Both the position numbers and the translations under genes were made by a program. Source: Liolophura sinensis (taxonomy: Eukaryota > Mollusca > Polyplacophora > Chitonida > Chitonidae). From it: a stretch of DNA of 64,000 bases. The notes under the pieces are model-generated. The model worked only from the letters and a program-made list of their open reading frames with translations, was not told the origin of the DNA and did not search any database. The stretch spans positions 52,738,984-52,802,983 of the forward strand of contig NC_088300.1 in the NCBI RefSeq assembly GCF_032854445.1, given 5' to 3'. Shown one piece after another: positions 37,320-50,330 of the stretch. The stretch's first letter is position 1. Every line of letters starts with the position of its first letter.

Positions 37320-37500
37320 TATGGGGCCATGAAAAATGTAAAATTTGAAAGTGTGAGGCCTTGAAAAGTTTGAAATTTGAAAGTACAACTCCCTGTGTTT
37401 TGAAAATTAAGCCAGGAAAATCAAGGGACATTGGTAAAGCCTGGAAAAGCCTTGAAAAAGCCTGGAGGTTTGAAATCTTTAAAAGTGTATGAACCCTGTA
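37320..37500 (+). repeat. Dispersed CCTTGAAAA-type repeat
   Basis: Recurrent CCTTGAAAAGTTTGAAATTT, AAGCCTGGAAAAGCCTTGAA and AAGCCTGGAGG motifs are related to sequence at 47375-47515 (CTTGAAAGACCTGGAAGATT). Such glutamate/lysine-looking repeats occur widely in animal genomes as interspersed elements. The class is not known to me. Confidence 0.45.
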
Positions 37501-38349
37501 TGAACTGTATATGAGTGTATAATGTATATTAAACTTTGATTTGATTTAAGACTTGGCAGGCCTTGAGCTGACTTGCAGAGCGCGGGGAGCATTGAATTCC
37601 CAAAAACACATTTACAGTTAAAATTGGACATTCGATATGAACAAATCAGGAACTACTGTACTTCATTGGCTTCCGAAACGTCATTGGAAGTGATCGAAGG
37701 ATACAACACACCGCTTCCTGTAAATTGTGACTGAAGATTAAGGTAAAGGATTATTTAAAGCGATTCCCTGACAAGTGCAAGCTTATTGCACCAGTGTATT
37801 TCCTGAATGCTTTCAGTTTTTGGTTTGTATCAGACATCTATTCTGAAAGTTCTCCTGACAGAAAACTGATATAAAGTCCTGTATGTGTCCATAGTGGCAG
37901 CACTAACACTTGTGAAATACTCTAGCTGTACTGGCCATTCATGGAATAATGCAGTTTCAGAAGAGAAATATTACAGGGTTAATCATAAGGCAAATTATAG
38001 TCAGTGTATTATGAGATTGACTTGTTAACTTATTCCTGCATGCTTAGGTCATGGGTTCTTGATGCATTTTTCATGTGAGAGGCTTGTTGTGGCTGAGTTT
38101 GTTCAAACATGTTAAAGATGCCTGCATGTCTTTTTCAGTTGATCACTTGAACACATACTCTACACACACATGTTCAGTCTGCTCATTGGACAGAATCCCT
38201 GAGATTTTGCATGCATAACTTTCCTTGGGCACCTTCAAATTATTTTCTTTATATTTAGGTGAAAATCTATGCCTCACAAATACGTGTAGGAAAGTTTGCC
38301 AGTTACTTGCCAAAGGTGGTAAGTTTAATTACTTGTGATACTCTGATTT
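37501..38349. other. Non-coding stretch, nothing assigned
   Basis: No gene recognised. Confidence 0.4.
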
Positions 38350-38430
38350 CATCTACCCATTAAGCAGACTGCCGTCATATAAAATAAATATTCTTCAGCA
38401 CTGAATGAAATTCCAATCAAATTGATGACA
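38350..38430 (+). mobile_element. SINE family A, decayed 3' fragment
   Basis: ATCTACCCATTAAGCAGACT, GCCGTCATATAAAATAAATA, TTCTTCAGCACTGAATGAAA and TTCCAATCAAAT align loosely with the family A 3' end. Confidence 0.5.
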
Positions 38431-41400
38431 CTTTTACAGTTTTTGTTGAGTTGTTTTTTTCCACCCCTTGAACTGAAGCCAACAGTTATACACCAGTGTC
38501 TTTCTCACAGTTCTGCCTCAACGCAGTTTCACTGCCGGAAACAATTCCGTGTAGCTTTTTTAAGTTTAGATAAAACAATAGCAGTTGGTTTTACTGCATT
38601 TGACTGTTGACTTTCATGATTCTTAAGCTTTTTATGATGTCCTTAATCCTTATTGCATCCAGGATACATACATGTAGACAGCAGTAATAACCCAACCATG
38701 TAAGAATAATAGGCCTCTTATTTTTTGCACTGTTATCATTTTTCAGAAGTTTTCAAATTACTGACCAAAAAAAAAATGTATGATCAGGATGTAAATGGCA
38801 CTGTATAATGCGTCTGCCATTTCCAGAAAAATATATTCTGATTGATATCACATTCTGACTTATAAACAATCAATAGTTGTTAGTGTAACAGCACTTATTC
38901 TTATTAAGTCAATTATGCTGATGTGTTTTGGTCTACTTCAGTGGTTATATCTTTTCTTTAACGTCGTGTGAATAGAGTTTATATTCCACTGGGTCTCCTG
39001 AAGCCAAATCATGGCAGCAGGAATGGATTTTTTTTTTTTTGTTCGGTTGACAGGAAATGATGTTAGACTACCTTAGCCAAGATCAATTCAACCAATATGT
39101 AGCTCCCCGGATTTTTCATTTCATTCAGTGAGGTTACTCCCTTTACTTTCATAAATATTGTTTCTTCCAGTGGAACTAATCCAGGCTTATCTAAGAATTG
39201 ATTCCACATCTCCACAGTATTGGGCTTTTCTGTTTGATATTCATGCTTTCTGTTGGCATATCTCACCCCTTAGCCACGTGTAGGTAGGTGTAGTTGAAGG
39301 GCAGATGACTGTATCCTGTAGCCGCTTTTACTTGTACTAAGCGATTGTGGGCTAAGTTTATTGTAACTACAATGATGACACATGTTAAAAACATAGGTTC
39401 TCTTGGTAGTTACGGTCAACTTAGCGTACAGTGGCTTTGTACAAGAGGCCCTATGCACATTAGCACTTAAGTTGGCAGTATGTAAGACTCTGACCATCGA
39501 CATGGACAGTCAAGTTTTAAGCCTTAACCTAAATATTGTTACTGATTGAAACTGGAAAATGTCTTCTTTGCTACAGCAGTCAAATTTATACACCCAGGTT
39601 AATCCTGCGTGTTGATTTCAACCAGTGTCACGATAAAAATTATTCTTCAAAACCTAGTGTCAGGGTTATTCCATCAAATGAATTCACTCCAATCTTTTTA
39701 AGTTTTACATTGAGTGTAATTCTCTTGTAAGTAGATGTGGACAGGGTCAGAATCCCTGGCTGTCTGCATCCTGATTGTGTCTATAATTCCACCTTACCTG
39801 GGGATAGGGGCCGTATGTTCATCCTGTTGAATTAGATCGTGGCTTTGGATATATGAACCATTGCAATCAAAGCACAACTGTGATACACATTTTGTTATCG
39901 ACAATTAATATTCCTGATTTCACTTTGCTTCTCTTTGTTTGATTCCGTCCTTTTTTCGTACTTAATTTACTTCCTGAGTTCCTTGATGGTTTGTATTATA
40001 TGTCGTTTTGGAAATTGACATTGCGAATATTGACCTGAAACATCCTTATTTTTTGACAGCTGGTACACGAATGTCTGTTTGGATCCATAGATTTATACAT
40101 GCACCAGTGAAAGGATTTTAAATCAGGAGCATTTAATTGTACTAAGCACATGTGTGTGTTGCAATTAGTGGTTATATCTCATGACTTAATCTACCCATGA
40201 CGGTGCCGTCCCTTGACCAAGTGAAAGATTTTTGCATAAGACCTTGACCCCTGTCAAATAAACAAACATTGAACTGACCTGTTCCCTAGGTATCATTCAG
40301 ACCATCTTACATTTAAAACAAAGTATTTACATGCACTACAAAATATGAACAAACTAAACATGGTTTGCCAGCATTGCATTGGCTGGTCTAGTGTCATGTA
40401 GTATTTGATGGAAGGTTCACAGGTGTTTGTGCCTAGCTGGGCACTGTCATTGTGCAGATACCTTGCATTTTCCTGGTGAAAGAAGCCGTGGAATGTAACA
40501 AGCAGCCGAACAAGTTTGACAGCTGTACCGTCTTATTCACAGGCAGTAATTTGTTTTCATCAATTTACTTTGATTTGGTGTAGCTAGTCATTGAGTGGAA
40601 CATTTGTGAATTAGAATAGTTCAGTTCATCATCAGAAATGATTTTATAGGTTTCAATAACCATTGATACGTAAAGGTTTAGCTTTTGGTGCTTTCATTAT
40701 GTTGTTGTTTAAGGTGAGGTATTGTAGTGAAGTAGGAATGTATAGAGTAGAAATGTGTATGTATATATGTATATATATTTGACATCTGTATTAAACTGAA
40801 GAGTTTAAGAGGTGTCAGTAACTTGAGATCTAGCATAGATATCAATATGATGACTGATGATTTCCATTTAGTTGTGTGTACATCTACTTGTACTTTTGAT
40901 GTTGGATCTTGGGTATCAAAGAGCATTAGTCAGCTGCTTGGTCCTTGCTGACTACATGTACGTGTGAAGCTAGAAAGTACGGGTCCAATTTTCATGAGAA
41001 AGAGAGTCATCCTGCTGGATTTACTGCATTTTTAGCAAGGAATTTCATTAGGTTCGAAGTACATCAAGAGTGGAAAAACAAAGTAATATTGCAATGGCTG
41101 AAAGAATGTGCAATTCTCTTTGGTTTTTATTGCATGGATTAACAATCTAAGCTATGATAGCTTAAAAGGCAGACACTCGATTTCAGTTTCCTCTCTAACA
41201 GGTATGAGGCCTGCTTGTGGCCAGAAGGAACTTCCAAGGAACTGCCTTTAGCTGTATGTAGGAAATGAATTGATGGATGGCTGTCTGACAGGCACGGTGG
41301 CATGATTTCAGCTGGTAAAGTGGCAGACTACTGAAAAATACATGTGACGTACATATGGAGACTCTGTGACTTTGTCCTGTGAGCCTTTAACTTAGCTTAA

Positions 41401-42586
41401 GATGTGGAGTAGCAAGGAACTGAAAGAATTACTGTAATTCTTCAACCTTTTCACTTGTTTGCAGGGTATTTTTTTAACGCATATTCTGAAGGCATTATTC
41501 TGTGTACATTGACAATATTATTCTTTTGGCGAAGCCCTGAAATAAGTCAGTCCAACCAGTTTAAAAATGTGCACAAATTGCACTGAAAGTTGTTCTATCA
41601 TATGCAAAAAGGTTGAAGAATTTGGGTAGCTATAGTGTATACACTACTGATGGGGATATGATGCTCTTCAAGTTTCGAGCTTACGATGCTTGTGGTGATT
41701 CAGACCATTACTACTACATGGCACTTTGTAATAAAGTTACTGTGTTCATTAGTGTATTTGGAAGTTCAAAACACCATTACATGGACTGGAGCTTGACATA
41801 TTGCCAATGACAACAGGTGAGAGATTATGCAACAGCGCTTAAACACAAGCTGAACACAACCCTTTAACGTGTATCAGTATGTTGGGGAAAACAGTATACG
41901 TGAGCATGAGTAATGTGGTTTATTTCTGAACACAATAAATTCTGGGCTAACAACTGTTTGAGAGCGTGGTCATTTTTTTGCAAGCAGACAAAATGCCTTT
42001 ACATGTATCAGATATCATGTGCTAGTCATCTGCTACAGTTACACAGAGGGGATGGGATATAAAAACTGACCAAAAATTGTACCCAGAAAATTGCATTTTG
42101 GAGCCAAGAAAAAGTCATGAAACATTTTGTGCTGAATCTTATTTTTTTCCCAACAGGACAATTTCCAACAAACCTCACATCACTGTTGTAAGATCAGTAG
42201 AACTCAGAATGAGTCAAAATGTGCAACTTTAACTATAGGCAAGATTTTTGGTCATTTACAGTAAACAGCATACATTTCACAGATACATATGTTGAAAATC
42301 ATCTATTCTAGCTACATGTGTATGGTTACAATTCATTTGATTATTTCTGTGGATATATATCTCATATTTTTAAGAACAGCAAGTTAAGGTTGGACTTGCT
42401 TGTTTATAAGGCATGGGCACCCTGGTTCCTTCATGCACCTATAAAAAGACTACCATGGTGAAAGTTCTTTGGCATTTAACTAAACAATAATCAGACAAGT
42501 AAATTAAGTTCACCTGCATGATTATTATTTTATTATGTTTATTTAAATGTAACTTTGAATAGGTCATATTATGGCATTATGATTTA
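38431..42586. other. Non-coding stretch, nothing assigned
   Basis: More than 4 kb with no recognisable gene, structured repeat or transposon. All open frames are under 85 codons. There are poly-T runs near 39027-39039. Confidence 0.4.
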
Positions 42587-42609
42587 GTCTGTCTGTCTGT
42601 CTGTCTGTC
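42587..42609. repeat. (GTCT)n microsatellite
   Basis: Nearly six GTCT units. Confidence 0.95.
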
Positions 42610-44480
42610 CGTTTCCATGTCCTGGAGACTGCAGTGTACATGGGATGGATATGGAGGGGACAGCACATCTTATTAGTCTGTTTCTGTGGTTACCATGGTA
42701 AGCTGATTGCCAGATTTCTCTGTACCTACTGTCAGAAGCCCATTACCTAGAAGTATGCAACTTCTCTTTAGCTAGCCTCCATAGAACAGTGTATGTGTTA
42801 CATCATCTGTAGAAGCTCACACCACCTGATGGAGGAATATGCCAACCTCTTTAGTGGGAACTGCGAATTGAATCATGGGAAATCTAACTGTAAATGGCTG
42901 CTACAAGAACTGGCCACCCCTTGAAACCATATTTAAAAACTACTATTTTGCTGATCATTGTTGCTGCGCATTTAAGAACCAGTTGGCTGTATTTATATTT
43001 CCAAGCAACTATAAAACAATTACTATCAAAGATATTGTTGTCCTTTTACAAAACTTTCCGTTATCGCAATTTTTAAAATCTATTTCAACACAACCTTGTT
43101 TGGACTTTTTAACCCATTATGCATCAGCTGTTCTCAAATGTTTGTTGCGCAATAGAAAGAAAGAAAAATACATGGATGCCAAGATGTCACATAGTGTGTT
43201 AGAGATCAAAGAAAAGTGTGAAGTGCCATGGAGACTAGCTATAAGAAGTTGCATACTTCTAGGTAATGGACTTCTGTTTCTGTGTAAACATGAATATATC
43301 GGCTTGGATGTATATTGAGTTCATCTTAACTCTTGTTTGATATTTATGACCTTACATTACTGTCACTTTCAAAACTTTCATTAAATAAGTATTTCCTGTA
43401 CTTTCTATCTGCTTGTGATATCCTCCGAGTTTCATTTCCCAAGATCCAAATCCTTTCACTTGTTACACTCTTGTTATCAGTTTTGTAAGCTCTGGAGCCT
43501 TTTCTTGTTGAAGCCTTGTATTTTTTTTTTTGTTTTTTTTGTGCCCATATTCAATATCACCCTTGCAGGGAGAGCATGGATAAAATGTCTCAAAGCACTG
43601 AAATCCCTTTGTATCCTTTGATCGTCGTGTACGTCTGCTCTGAGTTTTTGAAGGTCCTGAGGTAATCCTGACTGGATTGTCTGATTGAGTCGATTCACTC
43701 ACCTTGCTTACGGGTGTCCCGAGGCTGTGAACTTGTGAAGTAGCTAACATACATGTTAAAAGACACTCGCATAAGTGTACAGGGCTTTCACTCTCTCATC
43801 TCATTGTTTACTCTCCACTCATTGAGACTGCAAATTCCGGCTGCTTTTGAGATTGTATTCCTGATACATTGCAAGAACACAAATAAACATTCCTCTCAGC
43901 AACTGCAGCTTATCAGCCGTGACAACTGGGTTTAGTTGAAGATGCATTGCGAATTACGTTGCATTGCAGTGTTTAACTTTTTCTCAGTCCGCTTTGATTT
44001 CCATCTCAGATAACATCATGCCAGCACTATACAGCTTGGCATAGATTGCACAGCAACTGTGTCATTTACTGTTGTTTTTTTTTTTTGTTTTTTTTTGGAC
44101 ATTTTCACAGAGAAGAAAAGAGACCTGTTTTACTTGCTTTGAAATGTACGTGATGTTTATGACTTTGGTCCGCTGAATGAAGTTTGAGCTGGCGATAATA
44201 ACACATCTGAAATGTCCTTAATTTCTTAAAAGCTGAGAGCTCACACTGTGCAGACTTTCTAATAGCTATTGTGTTCAAATTTTTCGATTAGAAAAAACCT
44301 GTTTCTTTTTATTACCAGTAGAGTGAAAAGAAGGAAACAAAGACCTAAATAAGACTGCTAAAAAAGTTCCTAAGTGGAGGTGACATGTATTGTGGGCTAT
44401 TTTCTTTTTAAGTGATGTATTTCCTAGCTTAAAATGTCACAAATGAACACTGTGCATGGGAAAATGGGCAAGCATTGGTT
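42610..44480. other. Non-coding stretch with one unassigned 147-codon frame
   Basis: The plus frame at 42875-43318 (147 codons) is the longest non-repetitive ATG frame in the window outside the two unassigned minus-strand frames at 20.6 and 30.9 kb. I recognise no domain, and there is no splice context. At this AT content and window size such a frame is expected by chance, so it is not called as a gene. Confidence 0.35.
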
Positions 44481-44960
44481 GTGCAGCTGTTCAGAAGTGG
44501 TGAGAAATGAAAGCACAGAGGTGCAGCCCACATTTTAGTTGTTCACAAGTGGTGAGAAATCAGAGCACAGAGGTGCAGCCTACATTTTAGCTGTTCCCAA
44601 GTGGTGAGAAATGAGAGCACAGAGGTGCAGCCTTCACTTTAGCTGTTCCCAAGTGGTGAGAAATGAGAGCACAGAGGTGCAGCCTTCACTTTAGCTGTTC
44701 CCAAGTGGTGAGAAATGAGAGCACAGAGGTGCAGCCTACATTTTAGCTGTTCCCAAGTGGTGAAAAATGAGAGCACAGAGGTGCAGCCTTCACTTTAGCT
44801 GTTCCCAAGTGGTGAGAAATGAGAGCACAGAGGTGCAGCCTACACTTTAGCTGTTCCCAAGTGGTGAGAAATGAGAGCACAGAGGTGCAGCCTACATTTT
44901 AGCTGTTCCCAAGTGGTGAAAAATGAGAGCACAGAGGTGCAGCCTACATTTTAGCTGTTC
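44481..44960. repeat. 52-bp minisatellite, about 9 units
   Basis: The unit is GTGCAGCCTACATTTTAGCT, GTTCCCAAGTGGTGAGAAAT, GAGAGCACAGAG; the GTGCAGCC phase falls at 44521, 44573 and every 52 bp. Two subtypes (CTACATTTTAG and CTTCACTTTAG) are interspersed. Confidence 0.95.
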
Positions 44961-47374
44961 GCATGAAATTGGACAGTTTTGTTTCGCCTTTCCTCTCAAT
45001 ATCAGTCACTTAAATTAGATAGTTAATTATTAAAATGATTAATCAGAACTATATTCTGTGATGATCAACCAAGCTATAAGCCATTATGATGCTTTAATTA
45101 ATAAAGAAAGTAAATCAGTTTTTACATGTAGGTATAACGTTTGTTATACACAGAAAACTGACCTCAACAGTTTCTGGATGCCTGTATATTTTTATCACTG
45201 ACGTTGCATGTAATCTGTCTGTAGATACTGTATATGTAATTCTTCTGCAAATGATTATCTTTGATGTTGTATTAATTAACACTGGGATGTTTAAATGTGG
45301 CACCTATTTTATAAGCCCTCATTTCATCACTAGCCTCAGTGTCTTGTTAGAATGTTAGTGTCATTTACAATGTTATTGAGAGGTGCTCATGATCAGAGGA
45401 ATGAGGTCACGGCTGCTTTGTTTAATGAGATTTCCTGTGGAGGAGTTGAGCACACAACTGTGAGTAGAACATTAATCTAGATGATTCCCAGAGGCAACTC
45501 TTCAGGTAGATTGACCCTCTACCTTGATCTTTGCCGTGTAAACACCTCGGAAAAATCATAAAGTCACAGATGCCTGCAGTAATGACATTGACCCCTTAAA
45601 AGACTGAGCAATTTCCAGGTCATTTACCCTTTGTTTCCTGGGTCATCTGTTTTGTTGTTCACACGTCTGTGAGAATTGGAGAAGATGCTGCACTGCTCTG
45701 AATGATGACAGAGTGGGCTGAAATGGCTTTGAGATGTAGCTCAGTGCCGTACTAACTTTAGCTGACCCTCTTCACTTAGCATTTCAGGCATGTGTAAATG
45801 CCTAAAGCCCCTTATTAGTCTCCTAAGGATATATGGACATAATTGATGTTTTGTTGGTGTGATTACTCACATTCTGTATAGGCCCAAGTACTACCTTCAT
45901 TTTACTGTAGTACCCATATGTACATGTATCACGGAACATGTACATGTATAAGAATCAATTACATGTATTTCACAACATATTCATTATAATATTATTTAAT
46001 TTTCCCAAATATATGCTTTAATATATTGCGATCCGATTGGTCAAATGTTTGCATTTATACTCCAATAAACTGAAAAAGTGAAGCCACACCCACGTAGGAC
46101 TACTTTTTCTAAGAATAGAATTGAATGAGACTGAAGGCACATCATGTGAAATAACACACAGAACACTAAATATATCTGTTTTCGTCTGTGTTATATTCAC
46201 ATTCATAAACACGAGCATCAGTATAAATTCTGTGGATAGTCCAGGATGAATAAAGTTTGTTTGAACAGTGGTGCCTACCTTAGTATTTATGAGCTTGATC
46301 ACAAACACGCACAGATGTGCTGGGTCAGTGAGTGCATGAGTGTGAGTGTTTGCCAAAAACAAGTCAGTTTGTTCCAAATCACTATCCTATTGATGTTTAA
46401 AATGTACACTGTTGTTCTTGAATAACCAATATGTTTGTAATACAGAGATATCATGCAAATGTTACGAGTACATCTGTTTTACAACAGGTATGAAGAACTT
46501 GTGTGCCGCATATCCTTTGTGTGCAACAACAGCCACAGTAATCTGTTATGAACAGCGCAAATGCCCTGTTGCCTAGAAAATGTGCATCATAAAATAAGTT
46601 CAACTCCTTCGGCATCTTCTGCACCCAAAGTTGTCAAGCTCGGAATTCACTCTTTAAATGTTTTCGAAAAATATTTTCACAATTCTTTTTTGAAACGACC
46701 CTCAAATGTAAACTTTGCCTCATCATTTGGCTCGCAGTGCACGTGACCTTCCTTAGTAACAGCATCAGTTTCATTGGCACAAAGGATCTCATTTCTAAAA
46801 TGTATATTCTGGAGCCTGCAGCGTTCCTTTCTTCAAACAAAAGTTTGCACAGTGGTTTTTTTGTTTATACCCCAATAAACCAAAAAAATATTAGTCACAC
46901 CTTAAATATCTTTAAATATATATGCTTACATGTAAATACTAAGTTCAATATTGACTAAAGGCTATGTGTATTGATATGCTTGTATGTAGCGATAAGAATT
47001 CTAAGGCCTGATGCCAAACTATTGTTCAGATACTCAGAGAGAGTATGTATTCATTCTCATATTCACATCATATTCACTATCATTGCCCTACATTGCTGGG
47101 TTAACTGCCTTTGAATCTGTTAACAAATAAGGAAATGAAATGCTGGTACATATCACAGAGTTGCAGTGTGCTCTCTCTTCTGGACCAAAGCATATCTGCT
47201 ATACTCCTCACGTAAGTCTTCTTTGTCAAAGATACCCTTGAATATAAGGTAATTATGTATCCCATTCCCTTAAGTAATGATTCATTTCAGAGTTGAGGGG
47301 CGACTTGTGTGGTGTAACAAACTGGATATTACTGACATATATTCAGCCTGGGTAGCAAGTTCAGATCAATCTTT
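44961..47374. other. Non-coding stretch, nothing assigned
   Basis: No gene recognised. TACATGTA palindromes are dense near 45910-45970. The 119-codon minus frame at 46018-46377 has no family resemblance. Confidence 0.4.
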
Positions 47375-47515
47375 AATCAGGATATTCATGGTGAAACCTT
47401 GAAATGTGTGGAAATTGACAACATTTTCTAGAACTTGAAAGACCTGGAAGATTTTCCAGGAGTGAAAGACCTGGGGTTTTACGGCAGGTTCTGGAAACTT
47501 GAGAACCAGTGTAGC
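47375..47515 (+). repeat. Dispersed CCTTGAAA-type repeat
   Basis: ACCTTGAAATGTGTGGAAAT, CTTGAAAGACCTGGAAGATT and TTCTGGAAACTTGAGAA are related to 37320-37500. A further fragment lies at 47690-47735 (CCTGGAAAACATTAAATTTG). Confidence 0.4.
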
Positions 47516-47735
47516 AGGTACATACACATGTTCACATATACATGTACATGTAGACACCTAGACTACAGTCCCAACCTGGGCTTAAACTTTACATGCACTG
47601 CTCTATCTATGAGGACGTTACACTAATTCAAATCATTTTACATTGCTTAGAGCGATTATAACTGTAGAACTCTTTCCCCCATGTAGCCTGGAAAACATTA
47701 AATTTGGGACAGGAAATAAAACCCGGAAAATCATT

Positions 47736-50264
47736 TATGGTTCGCAAACCATAATATTCCGTAATAAACCGTAATATTCTTTTGTTTGCATGCATATTAT
47801 ATGCAGTCTACACACATAAACATGACAGCTCATTTGTCTCTGGAGCCACACGTAGTTAGCATGGGATGTTCCTCAATGAAATAGTGCATAACGAGCCATT
47901 TATGTGCACACAAGGTTGTGGCTCAATCTGTAAGCCTTAAACATGGAATTTCTAGATTCTCTGCTCTCATACATTGTACATGAGGCCTTGGTGACAATTA
48001 GTATAGTCAAGTGCTCTCTTGGGGCCATTTGAGTTGTACATATGTAAAAAAAACACTTATCTTGGGAGGCATGTCTTTACCTCACTCTCACCTGGGAATG
48101 CTAAAGGTCTTGCACTCCAGTTTCTCTAGGCACTCCAGTTTTCCTCACCTATTAAACTGGTGGCCATCACAGAAGGGTAAAATTCTTCAGCTTATACCAT
48201 TTATAAACAAAAACCACATATGAAATGAAAATTTTCTCTCGGGACATCTGTATATCAGTTGCCAAGCCCTTAATTAAATCTTGACCATAATGGTAATGCA
48301 TGTAATGAAGCATTGTTCAGATACAGTATTAAATAGGAGTCGTTAAGTAAACAATTCATCTTCACAAGCTGTGAATTACATCGCTTCGATCATTATTACA
48401 CTTAAAGTAATGTGTGCAGTGAAGATGACTTGTTCTTTGGAAATACCAGAGGATAATAAACTACCGCCTCCTGTTTTCAATCATATTGGGGCAGCTTTCC
48501 AGCGTACAGGTTACCGAAGCCACTGATTGAGGTGAGTATGTTCTGTTGATCTTATTGATCTTTGTGTGAAGCATAGTGTGACATTGTCTGGAAAAATGCA
48601 AATTTCAGTACCCAAAGTAATGTTTTATGAGAGTTAAGTGCTTGTTTTATGTGTTGAAATTTGAGATCATGTTTAATACTAAAGATAGTGAAGACAGTTT
48701 GCAATGATTGATGGTTCTCAAATTGGGTGGACATAGTCATGAATGATCTTGGTTTTGATATTCCCCTGAGCATCATCATGTGTAACTGTATATGTACATT
48801 TACTAACACAAGTGATATATTCATCACTTGATTCTGAATCAGAATGAAAATTGGTAGATTTTGATTTCTTCATTATATTCCAGTGTGATAGCGAAACAGC
48901 ACTGCTACATTCTGTGATAAAGATCTTGAGATTTTCTCATTTCTAATAGTAAGAGTGAAGATTTATTTTCAGATTTGATAATGAGAAATTTTGAAATGGT
49001 TTGAAATATCTGAAGCAGCGATGTTCTAGTTGGTGTCATTCAGTATCTACCTGCATTCCAATGGCCATTATTATAAGTTGTTAGGATTGTTCTTAAGAAG
49101 ACTCACAGGTGTGCTTATATCTTTCAACATGCATTAATTACTATGCTTATATGCCTGTTTTGCAGGCAAACTTGTTAGTTTCTTGACCTGCTGAGTGTAC
49201 TAGCTTGGTCAAGGTGCCGACTGAATACATTGAAAGTGGGTTTTTAGGATGCTTATTACATTCTTCCCTCAACCAAGTTCAGAGTTTGATTTCAAGACAC
49301 CTTTCAGACACATCCTTACTTTTCCCCCCAGTACCAGAATGAATTTTTCCTCGGGGAATATTTGAACACCTAATTTCCTCTTCCATTTCACCTTTTTTCA
49401 TCCAGCTTGACAATACTAATTGAGCCGTGTGTGCTGATGGTGAGCATGGGTCTGTCAGGCCTGATTTGAGCATAGCACACTGAGATATCATGCCAGCAAT
49501 GCTAATGCTAGCTTCACAGCATTCTCTATCACACAGCTTTGTGATCAACTCTCTCTCCTCCATATTTGCTGTCTCACACAAATATACTCCTCGTCAGCTG
49601 GCTTCTGAACCTTAGACCTGCAAATTGTCTTCAGCCTAAAGGCTTAGTCTCTTCTCAGACTGTACCCAATCATAGCCCATAAACGTAAAATCTGAAAGCT
49701 GTCTGATATACATGATATGTACATGGCACAAAAGTTATTTTAATCATATTACATTTTTTTACTTTAATGAATTGTGTGGTAAATTATAGACAAATTCTAA
49801 TTGGGACTTTGTCTTGGACCTAAATGTTTTTTCCACTTGTTGCTGATGAAGATCTGTTCGAGAGCTAGGTTTGAGGGCTGCATGTGGCACTATTAATACC
49901 TGGGATTAAGACATCTCTATCGTAACCTGAGCTACTGATTACATAAAATTGTATTTAGGTCAAAGTTTATCCAGGTAGATTATAGAAATTCCCGGAAAAA
50001 TGTCATTAATTTCCATAAGTGAACATTCATTTGTAAACCTTTGACAATGGTGTCATAAATAGACATCATTGGTTATCCCCATTGTTTCTGTTTCCTGGGT
50101 ATCAATAAGCAGTTGACAGCTCTTGCAGGGCCATTTGCTCAATCTGACTGTCATTGACAACCACTAGTATGGTGTACGGGAGTATCATACATTGAGTTGC
50201 ATTTTATATGTAAGAGTTTTACAGATGTAGACTTGGTCTGTATTGGTCTTTCTTCACATGTGCT
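47736..50264. other. Non-coding stretch, nothing assigned
   Basis: No gene recognised. The 100-codon minus frame at 49279-49581 has a protein-like composition but no recognisable domain and no splice context. Confidence 0.4.
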
Positions 50265-50330
50265 TCTCCTGTTTTTTTTTTGTTTTTGTTTTTTTGCTTT
50301 TGTTTTTTTTTTTGTTTTTTTTTTTTCGCT
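50265..50330. repeat. T-rich low-complexity tract
   Basis: Runs of T broken by single G or C (TTTTTTTTTGTTTTTG pattern) over about 65 bp. Confidence 0.9.

Noticed and set aside
42875-43318. 147-codon plus frame as a gene
   Set aside because: No recognisable domain, no intron-border context, and a length compatible with chance in 64 kb of six-frame translation.
49279-49581. 100-codon minus frame with protein-like composition
   Set aside because: No family resemblance and no splice or expression evidence.
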